Shown here: positions 33,054 through 41,333 of the stretch, piece after piece
Numbering within the stretch: the stretch's first letter is position 1
Layout: every line of letters begins with the position of its first letter
Assembly: GCF_012926525.1 (NCBI RefSeq)
Contig: NZ_JABBNI010000014.1
Location: 62,001 to 126,000 of the forward strand
Direction: 5' to 3'
Source: Clostridium muellerianum
GTDB taxonomy: Bacteria > Bacillota > Clostridia > Clostridiales > Clostridiaceae
DNA: 64,000 nucleotides
Notes under the pieces: model-generated
Databases searched by the model: none
What the model was told of the DNA's origin: nothing
Seen by the model: the letters and a program-made list of their open reading frames with translations, nothing else
Made by a program: the position numbers and the translations under genes

Positions 33054-34589
33054 GTGAAAAAAGGGTTAGGATCATTAATCAATATGTCAGTTATATTTTT
33101 TATTATAATTGCGCCTACTTCTGTACAAGCATCTGAAGTAAAAAGTACAATGAGAAACTATAATTATGACATTGAAGCAAATGTTTTAAGTAAAAAATAT
33201 TATAGTGAAAATACTATTATAAAAAGTAAAGATATTTTTAATTCTAATGATAAATATCAAGTTAAAAAAATAGCTTTTTTACATAATAATTCTTGCAGCA
33301 CTATAGAAGATGTAGAAGAATTAGCTAAAGATAATATTCTTAATGGAGATACAAATTTTTCAATACATTATACAGGAAATCTTTCAGATTTGGATGGTAT
33401 ATCAGATAAAATAAAATACTATACTGATTCATTTGATAGCTATAAAGCATACTCTATTAAAAACTGTACTGTAAGCCCTCATGGATACAATAAAAATGTG
33501 GATGTAGATTTTATTGTAGAGTATTTAGTAACCAATGATCAGGAAAGTTGGGTGAATGAGAAGGTTGATTCCATACTTCAGAATATAATAAGAGATTCTA
33601 TGACGCAGGCTGAAAAAGAAAAAGCTATACATGACTATATAGTTGCAAACGTTGCTTATGATGAAACTGCTGCAAAATATAGTGCTTATGATGCACTACA
33701 TGATGGAACTTCAGTATGTCAGGGGTATGCACTTTTAGCATGTAAAATGTTAAATAAGGCAGGCATAGAAAATAAGATTGTTTACGGATGGGTAAATGGA
33801 AGTAGTGAGAATAAGCATATTTGGAATTTAGTAAATTTGAATGGGAAATGGTATCAATTAGATTGTACATGGGATGATCCAATACCAGATGTTCCTAAAC
33901 GTGTATGTTATGATTATTATAACTTAACTGACGATAAATTAGCCCAAAATCATGGTTGGGATAGAGAAAAGTATCCAAGAGCTTATACACAATATGACTT
34001 AAGTACTATTAATATACCTGTTAAAGCTGTAAAGCTTAACAAACATAGAATAACTTTAAAAATAGGGGAAACTACTTTGTTAGCTGCAAATGTATTACCA
34101 TCTAACGCTTCTGATAATTTAATAAAGTGGAAATATGACAAGCAAGAAGCAATTTCTTTTGATGGTAGGATTATGAAAGGATTAAAACCTGGTGTAGTTT
34201 ACATAAATGCAGTGTCGGATGATGGAAAATTTAAAGATACCTGTGTTGTAACAGTAATTAATGAAATTACAGATCAAGTAGACATGGATGATTCAATACA
34301 AATGCAAGAAAAAAATAATGTAGATAAAAATAAATCCTGGAAAATAAAATTCAATAAAAATATAGGGGCATATACAGCTAATAAAGATAATGTATATGTG
34401 CTAGATGAATTTAATAACAGAGTAGATATTAATGTGAAATTTGATGTGAATAGAGATACTTTAATAGTTAAACCTTTAAAAAGTTATACGTCGGGTAAAA
34501 CTTATCACTTAATTATAAATAGAAGAATTTCTTCTGATTCAGGAAAAAAAATGATTAAACCTGTTGTGATGAAATTTACAATTGAGTAA
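33054..34589 (+). CDS. Secreted transglutaminase-like protein with Ig-like domains
   Basis: 511 residues. The GTG at 33054 is chosen because AAGGAAG lies 8 bases upstream; GTG/ATG codons at 33045-33050 are too close to that site. A signal peptide (about 1-26, ending SVQAS) is followed by a unique region, then a transglutaminase core at about 180-285: Cys in GTSVCQGYALLACKML, His in NKHIWNLVNLNGKWYQLDCTWDDP and the final Asp. A BIG2-type Ig domain follows (VKLNKHRITLKIGETTLLAA, about 325-400), then an Ig-like/SbsA-type domain (WKIKFNKNIGAYTANKDNVY to the end). Such proteins crosslink or cleave peptides at the cell surface. Terminator directly after. Confidence 0.9.
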   Translation: MKKGLGSLINMSVIFFIIIAPTSVQASEVKSTMRNYNYDIEANVLSKKYYSENTIIKSKDIFNSNDKYQVKKIAFLHNNSCSTIEDVEELAKDNILNGDTNFSIHYTGNLSDLDGISDKIKYYTDSFDSYKAYSIKNCTVSPHGYNKNVDVDFIVEYLVTNDQESWVNEKVDSILQNIIRDSMTQAEKEKAIHDYIVANVAYDETAAKYSAYDALHDGTSVCQGYALLACKMLNKAGIENKIVYGWVNGSSENKHIWNLVNLNGKWYQLDCTWDDPIPDVPKRVCYDYYNLTDDKLAQNHGWDREKYPRAYTQYDLSTINIPVKAVKLNKHRITLKIGETTLLAANVLPSNASDNLIKWKYDKQEAISFDGRIMKGLKPGVVYINAVSDDGKFKDTCVVTVINEITDQVDMDDSIQMQEKNNVDKNKSWKIKFNKNIGAYTANKDNVYVLDEFNNRVDINVKFDVNRDTLIVKPLKSYTSGKTYHLIINRRISSDSGKKMIKPVVMKFTIE

Positions 34590-34594
34590 AAAAA

Positions 34595-34630
34595 CTGCTG
34601 CAGACATTATTTAGTGCAGCAGCTATTTTT
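34595..34630. terminator. Hairpin terminator
   Basis: CTGCTGCA...TGCAGCAG stem between A-rich and T-rich flanks. It serves the transglutaminase gene and possibly the convergent ankyrin gene. Confidence 0.85.
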
Positions 34631-34654
34631 GTGTTCAAAATAAAACTAGGTTAT

Positions 34655-35284
34655 TTAAATACCACCATATTTTACTAAAATGTTATTAATTTTTTCATTT
34701 CTGCAAAGAGCTAAGGGAGTTAGACCTAGAGCATTTTTTGAATTTATATCAAACCCAAAGTTTAAAAGTACTTTTAAAAATTCTTCAAAGTGTTCATCAA
34801 GACAATTTATATAATCATCATGAAGAAGTGTATTTTCGTATTTATCTTTTATATTAATGTCTGCTCCATATCTAATAAGAAGATTTAAAAGCTCTACAGA
34901 ATAGCTAAAACTGCAGTAAAATACAGGAGTTTTTCCAGATATATTAGTTGCATTAACTTCAGCTCCTTTTTCTAACAACATAGTTATTATATCAATATGA
35001 GGAGTTGCTCTTGCACAAAGTCTATGCAACGGAGTTTCTGAAAATTTGCTATGATGACTATTAATATCAACATTGCTATTTATTAAAAGTTCAATTGTTT
35101 TAAAATAATTATTTTCGCAATTATCAATTGCATAATGAAGTATGCTTTGAAGTTGAAAATTGGAATTAGAATTATTAGATTCATTTAAATAATCTTTTAT
35201 CTCATCTATATTTCCTTTTCTAATGGATGTATAAATTGATTTATAATTTGAAGAAAATATATTGCTAAATATGCCCAAATTCAT
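34655..35284 (-). CDS. Ankyrin-repeat protein
   Basis: 209 residues, no signal peptide. About five ankyrin repeats: SILHYAIDNCENNYFKTIEL, TPLHRLCARATPHIDIITML, TPVFYCSFSYSVELLNLLIR, TLLHDDYINCLDEHFEEFLK and TPLALCRNEKINNILVKYG, each with the LLxxGADIN-type turn. AGGAGG directly precedes the ATG. Ankyrin folds bind proteins; no catalytic domain is attached and no obvious partner gene is adjacent. Single gene. Confidence 0.9.
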   Translation of the reverse strand: MNLGIFSNIFSSNYKSIYTSIRKGNIDEIKDYLNESNNSNSNFQLQSILHYAIDNCENNYFKTIELLINSNVDINSHHSKFSETPLHRLCARATPHIDIITMLLEKGAEVNATNISGKTPVFYCSFSYSVELLNLLIRYGADINIKDKYENTLLHDDYINCLDEHFEEFLKVLLNFGFDINSKNALGLTPLALCRNEKINNILVKYGGI

Positions 35285-35476
35285 TTACCTCCTGAAAATT
35301 AAATATTTTAGTATACCTAAATGATTAGTATCTGCAACTTTCTACAATGATATTTTAACATATTATTATAAATGCTTAAATAAATAGTTTCTATTTAAAA
35401 ATTTAAAAATAAAACTTGTAGTTATTAGTTAGTTCATTTAAATTGAATTAATCTTCTTGAAGGTAAGGTGAGTAGT

Positions 35477-35773
35477 ATGCAGACACAACCACTAAAAACA
35501 GATGAATATAAATATAGATTTGGATACTTTTATGGATGAATAATATTAAGAGATGATGGTATTAAAGTTGTATGGGATAAAATAGATTTTACACATATGT
35601 AGTTGCACGGAATTGGACATTTAGTAATTGACAAAATTAAATTTGGAAATAGACATGAAGCTGTAAGTAATGTTAATAAAGCAAAAAAGTTATCATTAGA
35701 GATTATTGTAATGTTAACAGATATAAAAAATATGGCAACTATTATTAATAATAATAGTAAAAGTGTATTTTAA
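35477..35773 (+). pseudogene. Small gene interrupted by two in-frame stop codons
   Basis: From ATG (preceded by AAGGTAAGGTGA) to TAA, 99 codons read through in one frame except for TGA at 35537-35539 and TAG at 35600-35602. Between and after them the translation is sensible: KYRFGYFYG, then IILRDDGIKVVWDKIDFTHM, then LHGIGHLVIDKIKFGNRHEA. Two point nonsense mutations without frameshift mean recent decay of a roughly 98-residue protein of unknown family. Stop-codon recoding is far less likely. Confidence 0.6.
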
Positions 35774-36061
35774 TCTACAATAACTAAAAAAGTTTATATG
35801 ATACTGTTTATGATAAATTGTATTATAATGAGCATAGTGTGAACTTTTTATTTTCTTATATTATTAACTTTTTATTTTGCATAAAAGATTCTCACAATGA
35901 TGAGAACGTAAATAATTTGTATAAATTCAAATATACTTACGTTCCCAAATAGTTAGTCGTGCATAACAAATCACCCTTTGTTTTTTATTTAAAATACACT
36001 TTTGTACATAGTATAGTATTACCACATTTTATGTTACTATATAACTATAAATTAAAAAAAA
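35774..36061. other. Intergenic region with a GAACGTAA/TTACGTTC inverted repeat
   Basis: An 8-bp inverted repeat at 35904-35944 spans a 25-base AT-rich loop, without a clear T-run. It may be a weak terminator for the minus-strand gene ending at 36062. Nothing else recognised. Confidence 0.35.
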
Positions 36062-36859
36062 TTATGATTTTGGTATATTCCATCTTAATGAGTAAACTAA
36101 TAACATTGGAGGGTTTGAAATTTCCCAATCTATTACACCATTATTATCAAAACTTTTTTCAAATTTATCTAATGCTATACGACTGTCTATAATGGGAAAT
36201 ATTTCAGCATTTGCTACACCTTCTCTATATTCTTTTGATATTTTAATTTTTAACCTGAGGTGTTTTGTTGGTTCTACGATAGTTGATGATATGGCTGAAT
36301 TGGCTTTGTTTTCATTATCTTGTAATTCAAAAGTGAGGTGCAAATTTATTACATCACCTTTTCTATAGCTCCTACCAAAATGAACTTCAAATTGCTGAAA
36401 GGAGTCTCTTTTAGTTGTTAATATAATTGTATGATCTTTATTAGCACTACTAATTTTAAGGTTATCTCCACCAGTCCAATTATACTTATCATAGTATCTA
36501 TCAATACTTTCACATAAAATTTTAAGTTTGATCTTTTTTTGATATATTATATGGTGCATATCTATATATTCATAAAAGCATTCCTTTTCTAGAAATATAT
36601 ATTTAAAGTCAGTTTTGGTATATACATTGTATATAGGACTATATTGTTTATATACAAGTAATCCCAATAAACCCACAGTTGCTGCAGCAATAATTGCGAT
36701 TACAATTGCATAAGGTATCAAATATTTTACACTAGAAGCAAGAAGGTGGGTTAGTAATCCAGTAATCCCAGTAATCATAATAAAAAGTAAATACTTTATT
36801 ATGTCATAGATTCCTTTGCTTAGAACACTTTCTAATATTTTTTTTAAACTCCGCAGCAT
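36062..36859 (-). CDS. Two-TM membrane protein with C-terminal beta-rich domain, function unknown
   Basis: 265 residues. A basic amphipathic N-terminus is followed by two hydrophobic helices (about 19-42 and 47-70), a linker, then a domain of about 160 residues. That domain has a recognisable pattern: YNWTGGDNLKISSANKDHTI, an FxVxFGRSYRKGDVINLHLT strand pair, DNENKANSAISSTIVEPTKHL, and an end in DWEISNPPMLLVYSLRWNIP. I have the impression that this WxGGDxLxI...KGDxxxL...VEPTxxLxL...YxLxW signature recurs at the C-terminus of many uncharacterised bacterial proteins with varied N-termini, some near defence or signalling genes, but I cannot name the family. Single gene with its own ribosome site. 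Confidence 0.7.
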   Translation of the reverse strand: MLRSLKKILESVLSKGIYDIIKYLLFIMITGITGLLTHLLASSVKYLIPYAIVIAIIAAATVGLLGLLVYKQYSPIYNVYTKTDFKYIFLEKECFYEYIDMHHIIYQKKIKLKILCESIDRYYDKYNWTGGDNLKISSANKDHTIILTTKRDSFQQFEVHFGRSYRKGDVINLHLTFELQDNENKANSAISSTIVEPTKHLRLKIKISKEYREGVANAEIFPIIDSRIALDKFEKSFDNNGVIDWEISNPPMLLVYSLRWNIPKS

Positions 36860-37147
36860 TTCATAACCCCCGGAATTATATAGCTTTTACTATATGATAT
36901 TCTTATTATTTTTTAAATATACCATTATACTGCAGGTATTCAACAAAAGAAAAAGGAATATCTAATTTTATAAAAGGAAAATTTAGAAACACTAAATGTT
37001 AACATTAAATTAGCCAAGTCTTGGGATAGAAAGATGGCTGTATCCATATACTAACTATAAAGAATAATATATTTTACAATATTAAGTATTTAAAATACTA
37101 TAATATACTAATAAATTATAGTTATTATATATTAGGAGTGATTTGTA

Positions 37148-37621
37148 GTGAAAAAAATAATTTTATCAGGTGGATGTTTTTGGGGAATAGAGGAATATAT
37201 GTCAAGGATTAAAGGAGTTATAGAAACAAAAGTAGGGTATGTTAATGGAACCAAAGAAGATCCTAGTTATGAAGAAGTGTGCAGGAAAGATACAGGTCAT
37301 GCAGAAGCATGTTATATAATATATGATGAAGAGTTAATAAGATTAGAAGAGTTATTGTCTAAGTTTTGGCAAATAGTAGATCCTACTGTTGTGAATAGAC
37401 AAGGTAATGATATAGGTCATCAGTACAGAACAGGTATATACTATACTGATAAAAAAGATTTGCCTGTGATATTAAGTAGTAAAAATGAGGAGCAGAAAAA
37501 ATATTCTAAAAAAATAGTAACTGAAATAGAACCACTTTCATGTTTTTATGAAGCAGAGGAATATCATCAAAAATATCTTAAGAAGAATCCAGGTGGATAT
37601 TGTCATATAAAGTTAGATTAA
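37148..37621 (+). CDS. msrA: Peptide-methionine (S)-S-oxide reductase MsrA
   Basis: 157 residues starting with GTG 9 bases after AGGAG. The catalytic motif GGCFWG has nucleophile Cys10. [24 protein letters not shown] is the substrate-binding region, and [27 protein letters not shown] is diagnostic. It reduces methionine-S-sulfoxide in proteins using thioredoxin. The stand-alone short form lacks a fused MsrB; the C-terminal resolving cysteine is probably in GGYCHIKLD. Monocistronic, with a hairpin terminator immediately after. Confidence 0.97.
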   Translation: MKKIILSGGCFWGIEEYMSRIKGVIETKVGYVNGTKEDPSYEEVCRKDTGHAEACYIIYDEELIRLEELLSKFWQIVDPTVVNRQGNDIGHQYRTGIYYTDKKDLPVILSSKNEEQKKYSKKIVTEIEPLSCFYEAEEYHQKYLKKNPGGYCHIKLD

Positions 37622-37660
37622 TAAAAATCCTGTGTTTCAAATAAGCCTAGGATTTTTATT
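37621..37660 (+). terminator. Hairpin terminator after msrA
   Basis: ATAAAAATCCT pairs with AGGATTTTTAT over a 17-base loop, overlapping the msrA stop codon. Confidence 0.8.
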
Positions 37661-37778
37661 AAAGTTATTCAAACAATTATAGAAGTACTTTAAGAATGAG
37701 ATTACTATAAGTATTTTTTACACTAGATAAATTTTCAATAAAAAACATGCCAGCTTTTGTAATGAATATATTAACTTA

Positions 37779-37910
37779 CGGAGATTGAAAACTTGTGTAA
37801 ATGAATATCCTTTAGAGAATGAAGAGGTATGCACTAACTTAATATTAAGAAATTTTAAAGATGCAATACATCTTATTGTTAGTTATATAATTTTAACATT
37901 AAAAATATAA
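37779..37910 (+). pseudogene. Remnant of a DUF1287 gene
   Basis: GGAGATTG...TATCCTTTAGAGAATGAA and onward reads YPLENEEVCTNLILRNFKDA, clearly related to the YPPENEGVCTDLVWRAFKDA of the intact DUF1287 gene at 58829-59554. The reading is broken by stops upstream and runs off into unrelated sequence, so only the region around the catalytic Cys survives. DNA similarity extends over about 70 bp. Confidence 0.75.
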
Positions 37911-37918
37911 AGAATATA

Positions 37919-37971
37919 TTGACAAATTCCTCGCGCGAAATTATAATAACATTAAGATAACTAATTAGTTA
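37919..37971 (+). promoter_or_regulatory. Consensus promoter with palindromic operators, no gene behind it
   Basis: TTGACA (37919-37924), exactly 17 bp, TATAAT (37942-37947). The spacer carries the palindrome TCGCGCGA, and just after the predicted start is TAACTAATTAGTTA (37958-37971) overlapping TTAGTTACTAA, the look of a TetR/AcrR-type operator. No convincing reading frame follows for 540 bp. Confidence 0.7.
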
Positions 37972-38447
37972 CTAAAAAATATTAACCAAAGTATGCTTTT
38001 AGTTTCTTGGCAAGTATTTGAAAACTAAAAGTAAATATAAAAGAGAAGAGGTGAGTCCACCAAAACAGTAGGTTAACCCAAATGTGTGATTAAATTAATT
38101 TTTAGATCAAGGTCTCAAGTTAAGTTTATTTTTAAAAATTTCTAACTCAGTAATTTTAGTTCTTAGTTTAGATTAAACTTATATGTCTTTTGTTTATTTA
38201 GAAGTTTAATAGTTAAGTATTTATTCTAAGTCAACAGGTTTAGTTTTAAGGATTTAGGTTAAAAAGAAAAAAATAGCATTAAGTTTAAGCAAATAAGAGT
38301 TAATTGTAAATGTATTGTAGAAAGTTTCTTGCTATAGTGAGGATTGAGTTACAAAGTTAATTAGTCAAATTAAATTGAAATATTTAGAGTCACATTTAGG
38401 AAAATGTTTAAGGTGATTATTATTTGAAAAATGAGTTCGTAAAAGGA
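37972..38447 (+). other. Non-coding stretch after the orphan promoter (possible untranslated RNA or decayed gene)
   Basis: All frames are closed. A 10-bp hairpin (CTTTTAGTTT...AAACTAAAAG, 37997-38031) stands at the 5' end, followed by GGTGAGTCCACC (38050-38061), a small self-pairing element. The rest is AT-rich without strong structure. With the promoter and the terminator at 38448 it would give an RNA of about 550 nt. I do not recognise a known RNA family. Confidence 0.35.
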
Positions 38448-38500
38448 TAGAAACCAGAGTACCTAATTTAATAGTATAGGTAATCTGGTTTCTGTTTTGT
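38448..38500. terminator. Strong hairpin terminator
   Basis: AGAAACCAGA-G-TACCT and AGGTA-A-TCTGGTTTCT form a 15-bp stem with one internal mismatch, then GTTTTGTTATTTT. It can serve both the orphan plus-strand transcript and the minus-strand small gene. Confidence 0.85.
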
Positions 38501-38517
38501 TATTTTATTACTAAGGA

Positions 38518-38652
38518 CTATTTGTTTTTGTGGGTATTATTTTTGCTAGTGGTATTATTGACATCATTTGATGAATTTATACTCGTACTATTACCCATAC
38601 TTTCTATAGCCTTATTCATCTTAATGTTTTTATCCTTTTTATTTCTATTCAT
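38518..38652 (-). CDS. Tiny Asn/Ser-rich hypothetical protein (44 aa)
   Basis: MNRNKKDKNIKMNKAIESMG continues through NSTSINSSNDVNN to KNK. AAAGGGG lies 7-8 bases before the ATG. Basic at both ends, polar throughout, no hydrophobic core, so probably unstructured. It is reminiscent of the 68-residue gene at 17463-17669. A 19-bp sequence in its upstream region is identical to one upstream of the germination operon, hinting at expression in the forming spore. Function unknown. Confidence 0.55.
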   Translation of the reverse strand: MNRNKKDKNIKMNKAIESMGNSTSINSSNDVNNTTSKNNTHKNK

Positions 38653-38720
38653 AAATTTAAACCCCTTTCAATAATAAAAGCTGCTAATGCGTATTCCATA
38701 TACTTATAGGATTCACATAT

Positions 38721-38739
38721 TATTTATGAATATGTATGG
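38721..38739 (-). promoter_or_regulatory. 19-bp motif shared with the germination operon upstream region (copy 1)
   Basis: Minus strand CCATACATATTCATAAATA, 69 bp before the tiny gene at 38652. It is identical to 48547-48565. It contains CATACATA, which resembles a forespore (sigma-F/G) -10 element. Confidence 0.4.
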
Positions 38740-38856
38740 TGTTTTTTGTATTAGACATATTAAAAAATTAAAGAGTATCATTCACTTTAGAATATTTGTT
38801 CCAACAAATATTCCTATTTGTAATTATTTATTTTAATAATAATATCATAAAGTTGA

Positions 38857-39963
38857 CTATATTGAGCTTTTTCTAGGAATTTTCAATTTTATAGCCTTTT
38901 CTATTTCTTCTAAGGTTGTTTTATCCTTTGGATCAATAAACAGACATGTGGAGCCTTCTTCTCCAGCTCTTCCTGTTCTTCCGATTCGATGTATATAGCT
39001 TTCTGCAGTTTCTGGAATATCATAATTGTATATATGAGTGACACCACTTATATCTAATCCTCTAGCGGCTACATCTGTAGCTATTAAATATTGAAAATCT
39101 GCATTTCTAAAAGATTTCATTATTCTTTCACGTTTTGATTGAATTAAATCACCATGCAACTTTTTACAGTCATATCCACGTTTATAAAGGGCTACTTCCA
39201 GGTCATCTGCTCTTCTTTTGGTTCTGCAAAATATAATAGCCATAAATGGATTATCTTGATTAAGTACAGTACATAAAGCATCCTGCTTTTTTCTATCAGT
39301 AGTTTCTACAACATACTGATTAATATTATTAAGTGTAACTTCATCTTTTTTTACAGACACTTCTATAGGAGTGTTCATATACCTATAAGCTAACTTTTTA
39401 ACTTGAGAACTTATGGTTGCAGAAAAGCAAAGAGTCTGACGTTTTTTAGGGGTTTGCTTTATAATTGTTTCAATATCATTTTTAAATCCCATTAATAGCA
39501 TTTGATCTGCTTCATCTAATACAAATGTTTTTAATTTATTAAGATTTATTGTTTTTCTCTCAAGATGATCTAAAAGTCTGCCAGGAGTTGCAATAATTAG
39601 ATGAATGTTGCCTTTTAGTTTTTTTAGTTGGGAACCTATATCTTTACCACCATATGCTGCTAAAATGTTTATATCTTTAGCTTCTTTAAGTTTCATAGCT
39701 TCTTCTGTTATTTGAATAGCAAGCTCTCTTGTAGGAGTTACAATCAATGATTGAACTGCATCAACATCAGTTGATATATTTTCAAAAATAGGAAGCAAAA
39801 ATGCAAGAGTTTTGCCAGTACCCGTTTGAGCTTCTGCTATAATGTCTCTTCCTTCTTTGATAAATGCAATGCTTTCTGTTTGTATTGCCGTTGGTTTTGT
39901 AATACCTATGCTTTTTAGTACTTTTGTTATGTCTTCACTAATACCTAATTCTTTAAAGTTCAT
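38857..39963 (-). CDS. DEAD-box ATP-dependent RNA helicase (short form)
   Basis: 368 residues, essentially only the two RecA-like domains. Q motif FKELGISEDITKVLKSIGIT...PTAIQ; motif I AQTGTGKTLAF; Ia PTRELAIQI; II VLDEADQML; III SATIS; IV IIFCRTKRRADDL; V ATDVAARGLDI; VI YIHRIGRTGRAG. It lacks the C-terminal RNA-binding extension of CshA/DbpA, ending 20 residues after the core. It unwinds RNA in cold adaptation, ribosome assembly or mRNA decay. Monocistronic, with a leader of unknown length upstream. Confidence 0.95.
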   Translation of the reverse strand: MNFKELGISEDITKVLKSIGITKPTAIQTESIAFIKEGRDIIAEAQTGTGKTLAFLLPIFENISTDVDAVQSLIVTPTRELAIQITEEAMKLKEAKDINILAAYGGKDIGSQLKKLKGNIHLIIATPGRLLDHLERKTINLNKLKTFVLDEADQMLLMGFKNDIETIIKQTPKKRQTLCFSATISSQVKKLAYRYMNTPIEVSVKKDEVTLNNINQYVVETTDRKKQDALCTVLNQDNPFMAIIFCRTKRRADDLEVALYKRGYDCKKLHGDLIQSKRERIMKSFRNADFQYLIATDVAARGLDISGVTHIYNYDIPETAESYIHRIGRTGRAGEEGSTCLFIDPKDKTTLEEIEKAIKLKIPRKSSI

Positions 39964-40007
39964 TATTTTCTACCTTTCATTAATTAATCAGAGTTAAGAA
40001 ATATTCA

Positions 40008-40060
40008 AAAAATAAATAGTCAGCATGTGAGTTTATTTTTCATAATATTTCATTTCACAC
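40008..40060. repeat. Possible degenerate terminus of the foldback element family
   Basis: ATATTCAAAAAATAAATAGTCAGCATGTGAGTTTATTTTT is about 75-80% similar by eye to the right-arm terminus of the element at 3472-3634 (ATATTCAAAAAAATAACAAG and on to GTCAGTATGTTAGTATATTT). It also forms its own GCATGTGA/TCACACGC inverted repeat (40024-40061). It lies in the leader of the helicase gene. Confidence 0.25.
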
Positions 40061-40209
40061 GCCTAATAATAACATATTGATAGAATTAATACTAATATAT
40101 AGTTAATTATTATACTATTTTATTATAAATATACTATCTTACTGAGCTAAAGAAATATATTAGAAAGTTTTAATGTATAAAATACTAATTATAGAAGCTA
40201 AAATTTATA

Positions 40210-41310
40210 TCAAGAAATTTGTTTTGCCTTACTCAGTTTATCTTTTATAAATATCAATAAAGCAATAATTAATGTATACATAATGTTAAATAAAGTGACT
40301 TTAGGAATAATTTTGTCAATTAGAGCTCTTCTTTGAACTTCATTACCAACTTTTAAGCATATGTAAATTATAAAAGGAAAAGTAAAATAGTAAATCCTTT
40401 GCTTGGCTTTTATTTTTATCACATGTGTTAAAATAAAAGTAAATGCATAATATTCATTTGCTATAAGCTTAAATATGACTATACTCCATAAAAATAAAAA
40501 CAATAGCCGAAAACTGTTTAGTACTGGTAAATTTGATCCTTCTGTTACCAATAAAACTGGCCATAATGCTTTAAAAGTAACTTTGTATCCTAAATAATAT
40601 ATACATATAAATGTTACCCAAATATAAATGACAATAGAAATAAAAGCAGCTTTTAAAACTATACCTTTAATTTTATTTTTATTTTTTATAATAGGATAAA
40701 ATAAAAATATTGATTCCATTCCTCCATAAGCATAAGCAGATTTCAGACTCCCTTTTAAAATGTTTTTATATCCTGATCCTAGTATTGGAAGTACATTTGT
40801 ATAATTTCCATATCTCAATGTCATTATTAGTGTCAATGCTAAAATAATTGAAAAATATAAAGCAGTCTTATTAATTCTTGCTAATACCTTTATTCCTTTG
40901 TAGTTTAAATAAAAAACTAATAATACTGTTGGAATAAAAATCTTTACTGGTGTTAAAAAAGGTGAAGTGTATACCCTAAAAACATTGCTTAATCCAGTAA
41001 TAACAAGTATTATATATATACCAAAATTGAACATGAATAAAATGTTACATATTGTTCCTAGAATACTTCCTAAATATTTTTTACCTAAAATTAAAATATT
41101 CTCATTTGGATGCTTTTTTACATAATAGATAGATAATAGGGCTAGAATAAGGGGATGTAAGCCACCTACAATTACAGATATCCATCCATCCTGCTTTGCA
41201 TCTTGTGTCACTGCATTGGGTAATGCTAAAATACCTACCCCTGTTATAAATCCTACTAATATTGCACTGCAATCAAAATCTTCTAGCAAGTTATTTTTAA
41301 TTTTATCCAT
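40210..41310 (-). CDS. Spore germination protein, GerB-family permease (third B in operon)
   Basis: 366 residues, about ten membrane helices of the amino-acid-permease fold. Opens with ILVGFITGVGILALPNAVTQ and AKQDGWISVIVGGLHPL, both hallmarks of GerB/GerKB subunits. In the inner spore membrane, B subunits bind the germinant within the A-B-C receptor. Last gene of the operon, 23 bp after the preceding C gene. It is clearly paralogous to the B genes at 43582 and 45790 (same DGWIS block, similar length), so the receptor locus encodes three alternative or combined ligand-binding subunits. Confidence 0.92.
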   Translation of the reverse strand: MDKIKNNLLEDFDCSAILVGFITGVGILALPNAVTQDAKQDGWISVIVGGLHPLILALLSIYYVKKHPNENILILGKKYLGSILGTICNILFMFNFGIYIILVITGLSNVFRVYTSPFLTPVKIFIPTVLLVFYLNYKGIKVLARINKTALYFSIILALTLIMTLRYGNYTNVLPILGSGYKNILKGSLKSAYAYGGMESIFLFYPIIKNKNKIKGIVLKAAFISIVIYIWVTFICIYYLGYKVTFKALWPVLLVTEGSNLPVLNSFRLLFLFLWSIVIFKLIANEYYAFTFILTHVIKIKAKQRIYYFTFPFIIYICLKVGNEVQRRALIDKIIPKVTLFNIMYTLIIALLIFIKDKLSKAKQIS

Positions 41311-41333
41311 TTCCTTTTACGCTCCATGTAAAT

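Noticed and set aside
35537-35602. In-frame TGA and TAG as possible selenocysteine/pyrrolysine or read-through sites.
   Set aside because: No SECIS-like hairpin directly after the TGA, no reason for two different recoded stops in a small protein, and other decayed genes lie nearby. A pseudogene is simpler.
37972-38447. Possible match to large ornate clostridial RNAs (OLE, ROOL, GOLLD, raiA motif).
   Set aside because: Apart from one 10-bp hairpin and a small GGTG/CACC element I see no rich conserved structure or known sequence block; I cannot support a family name.
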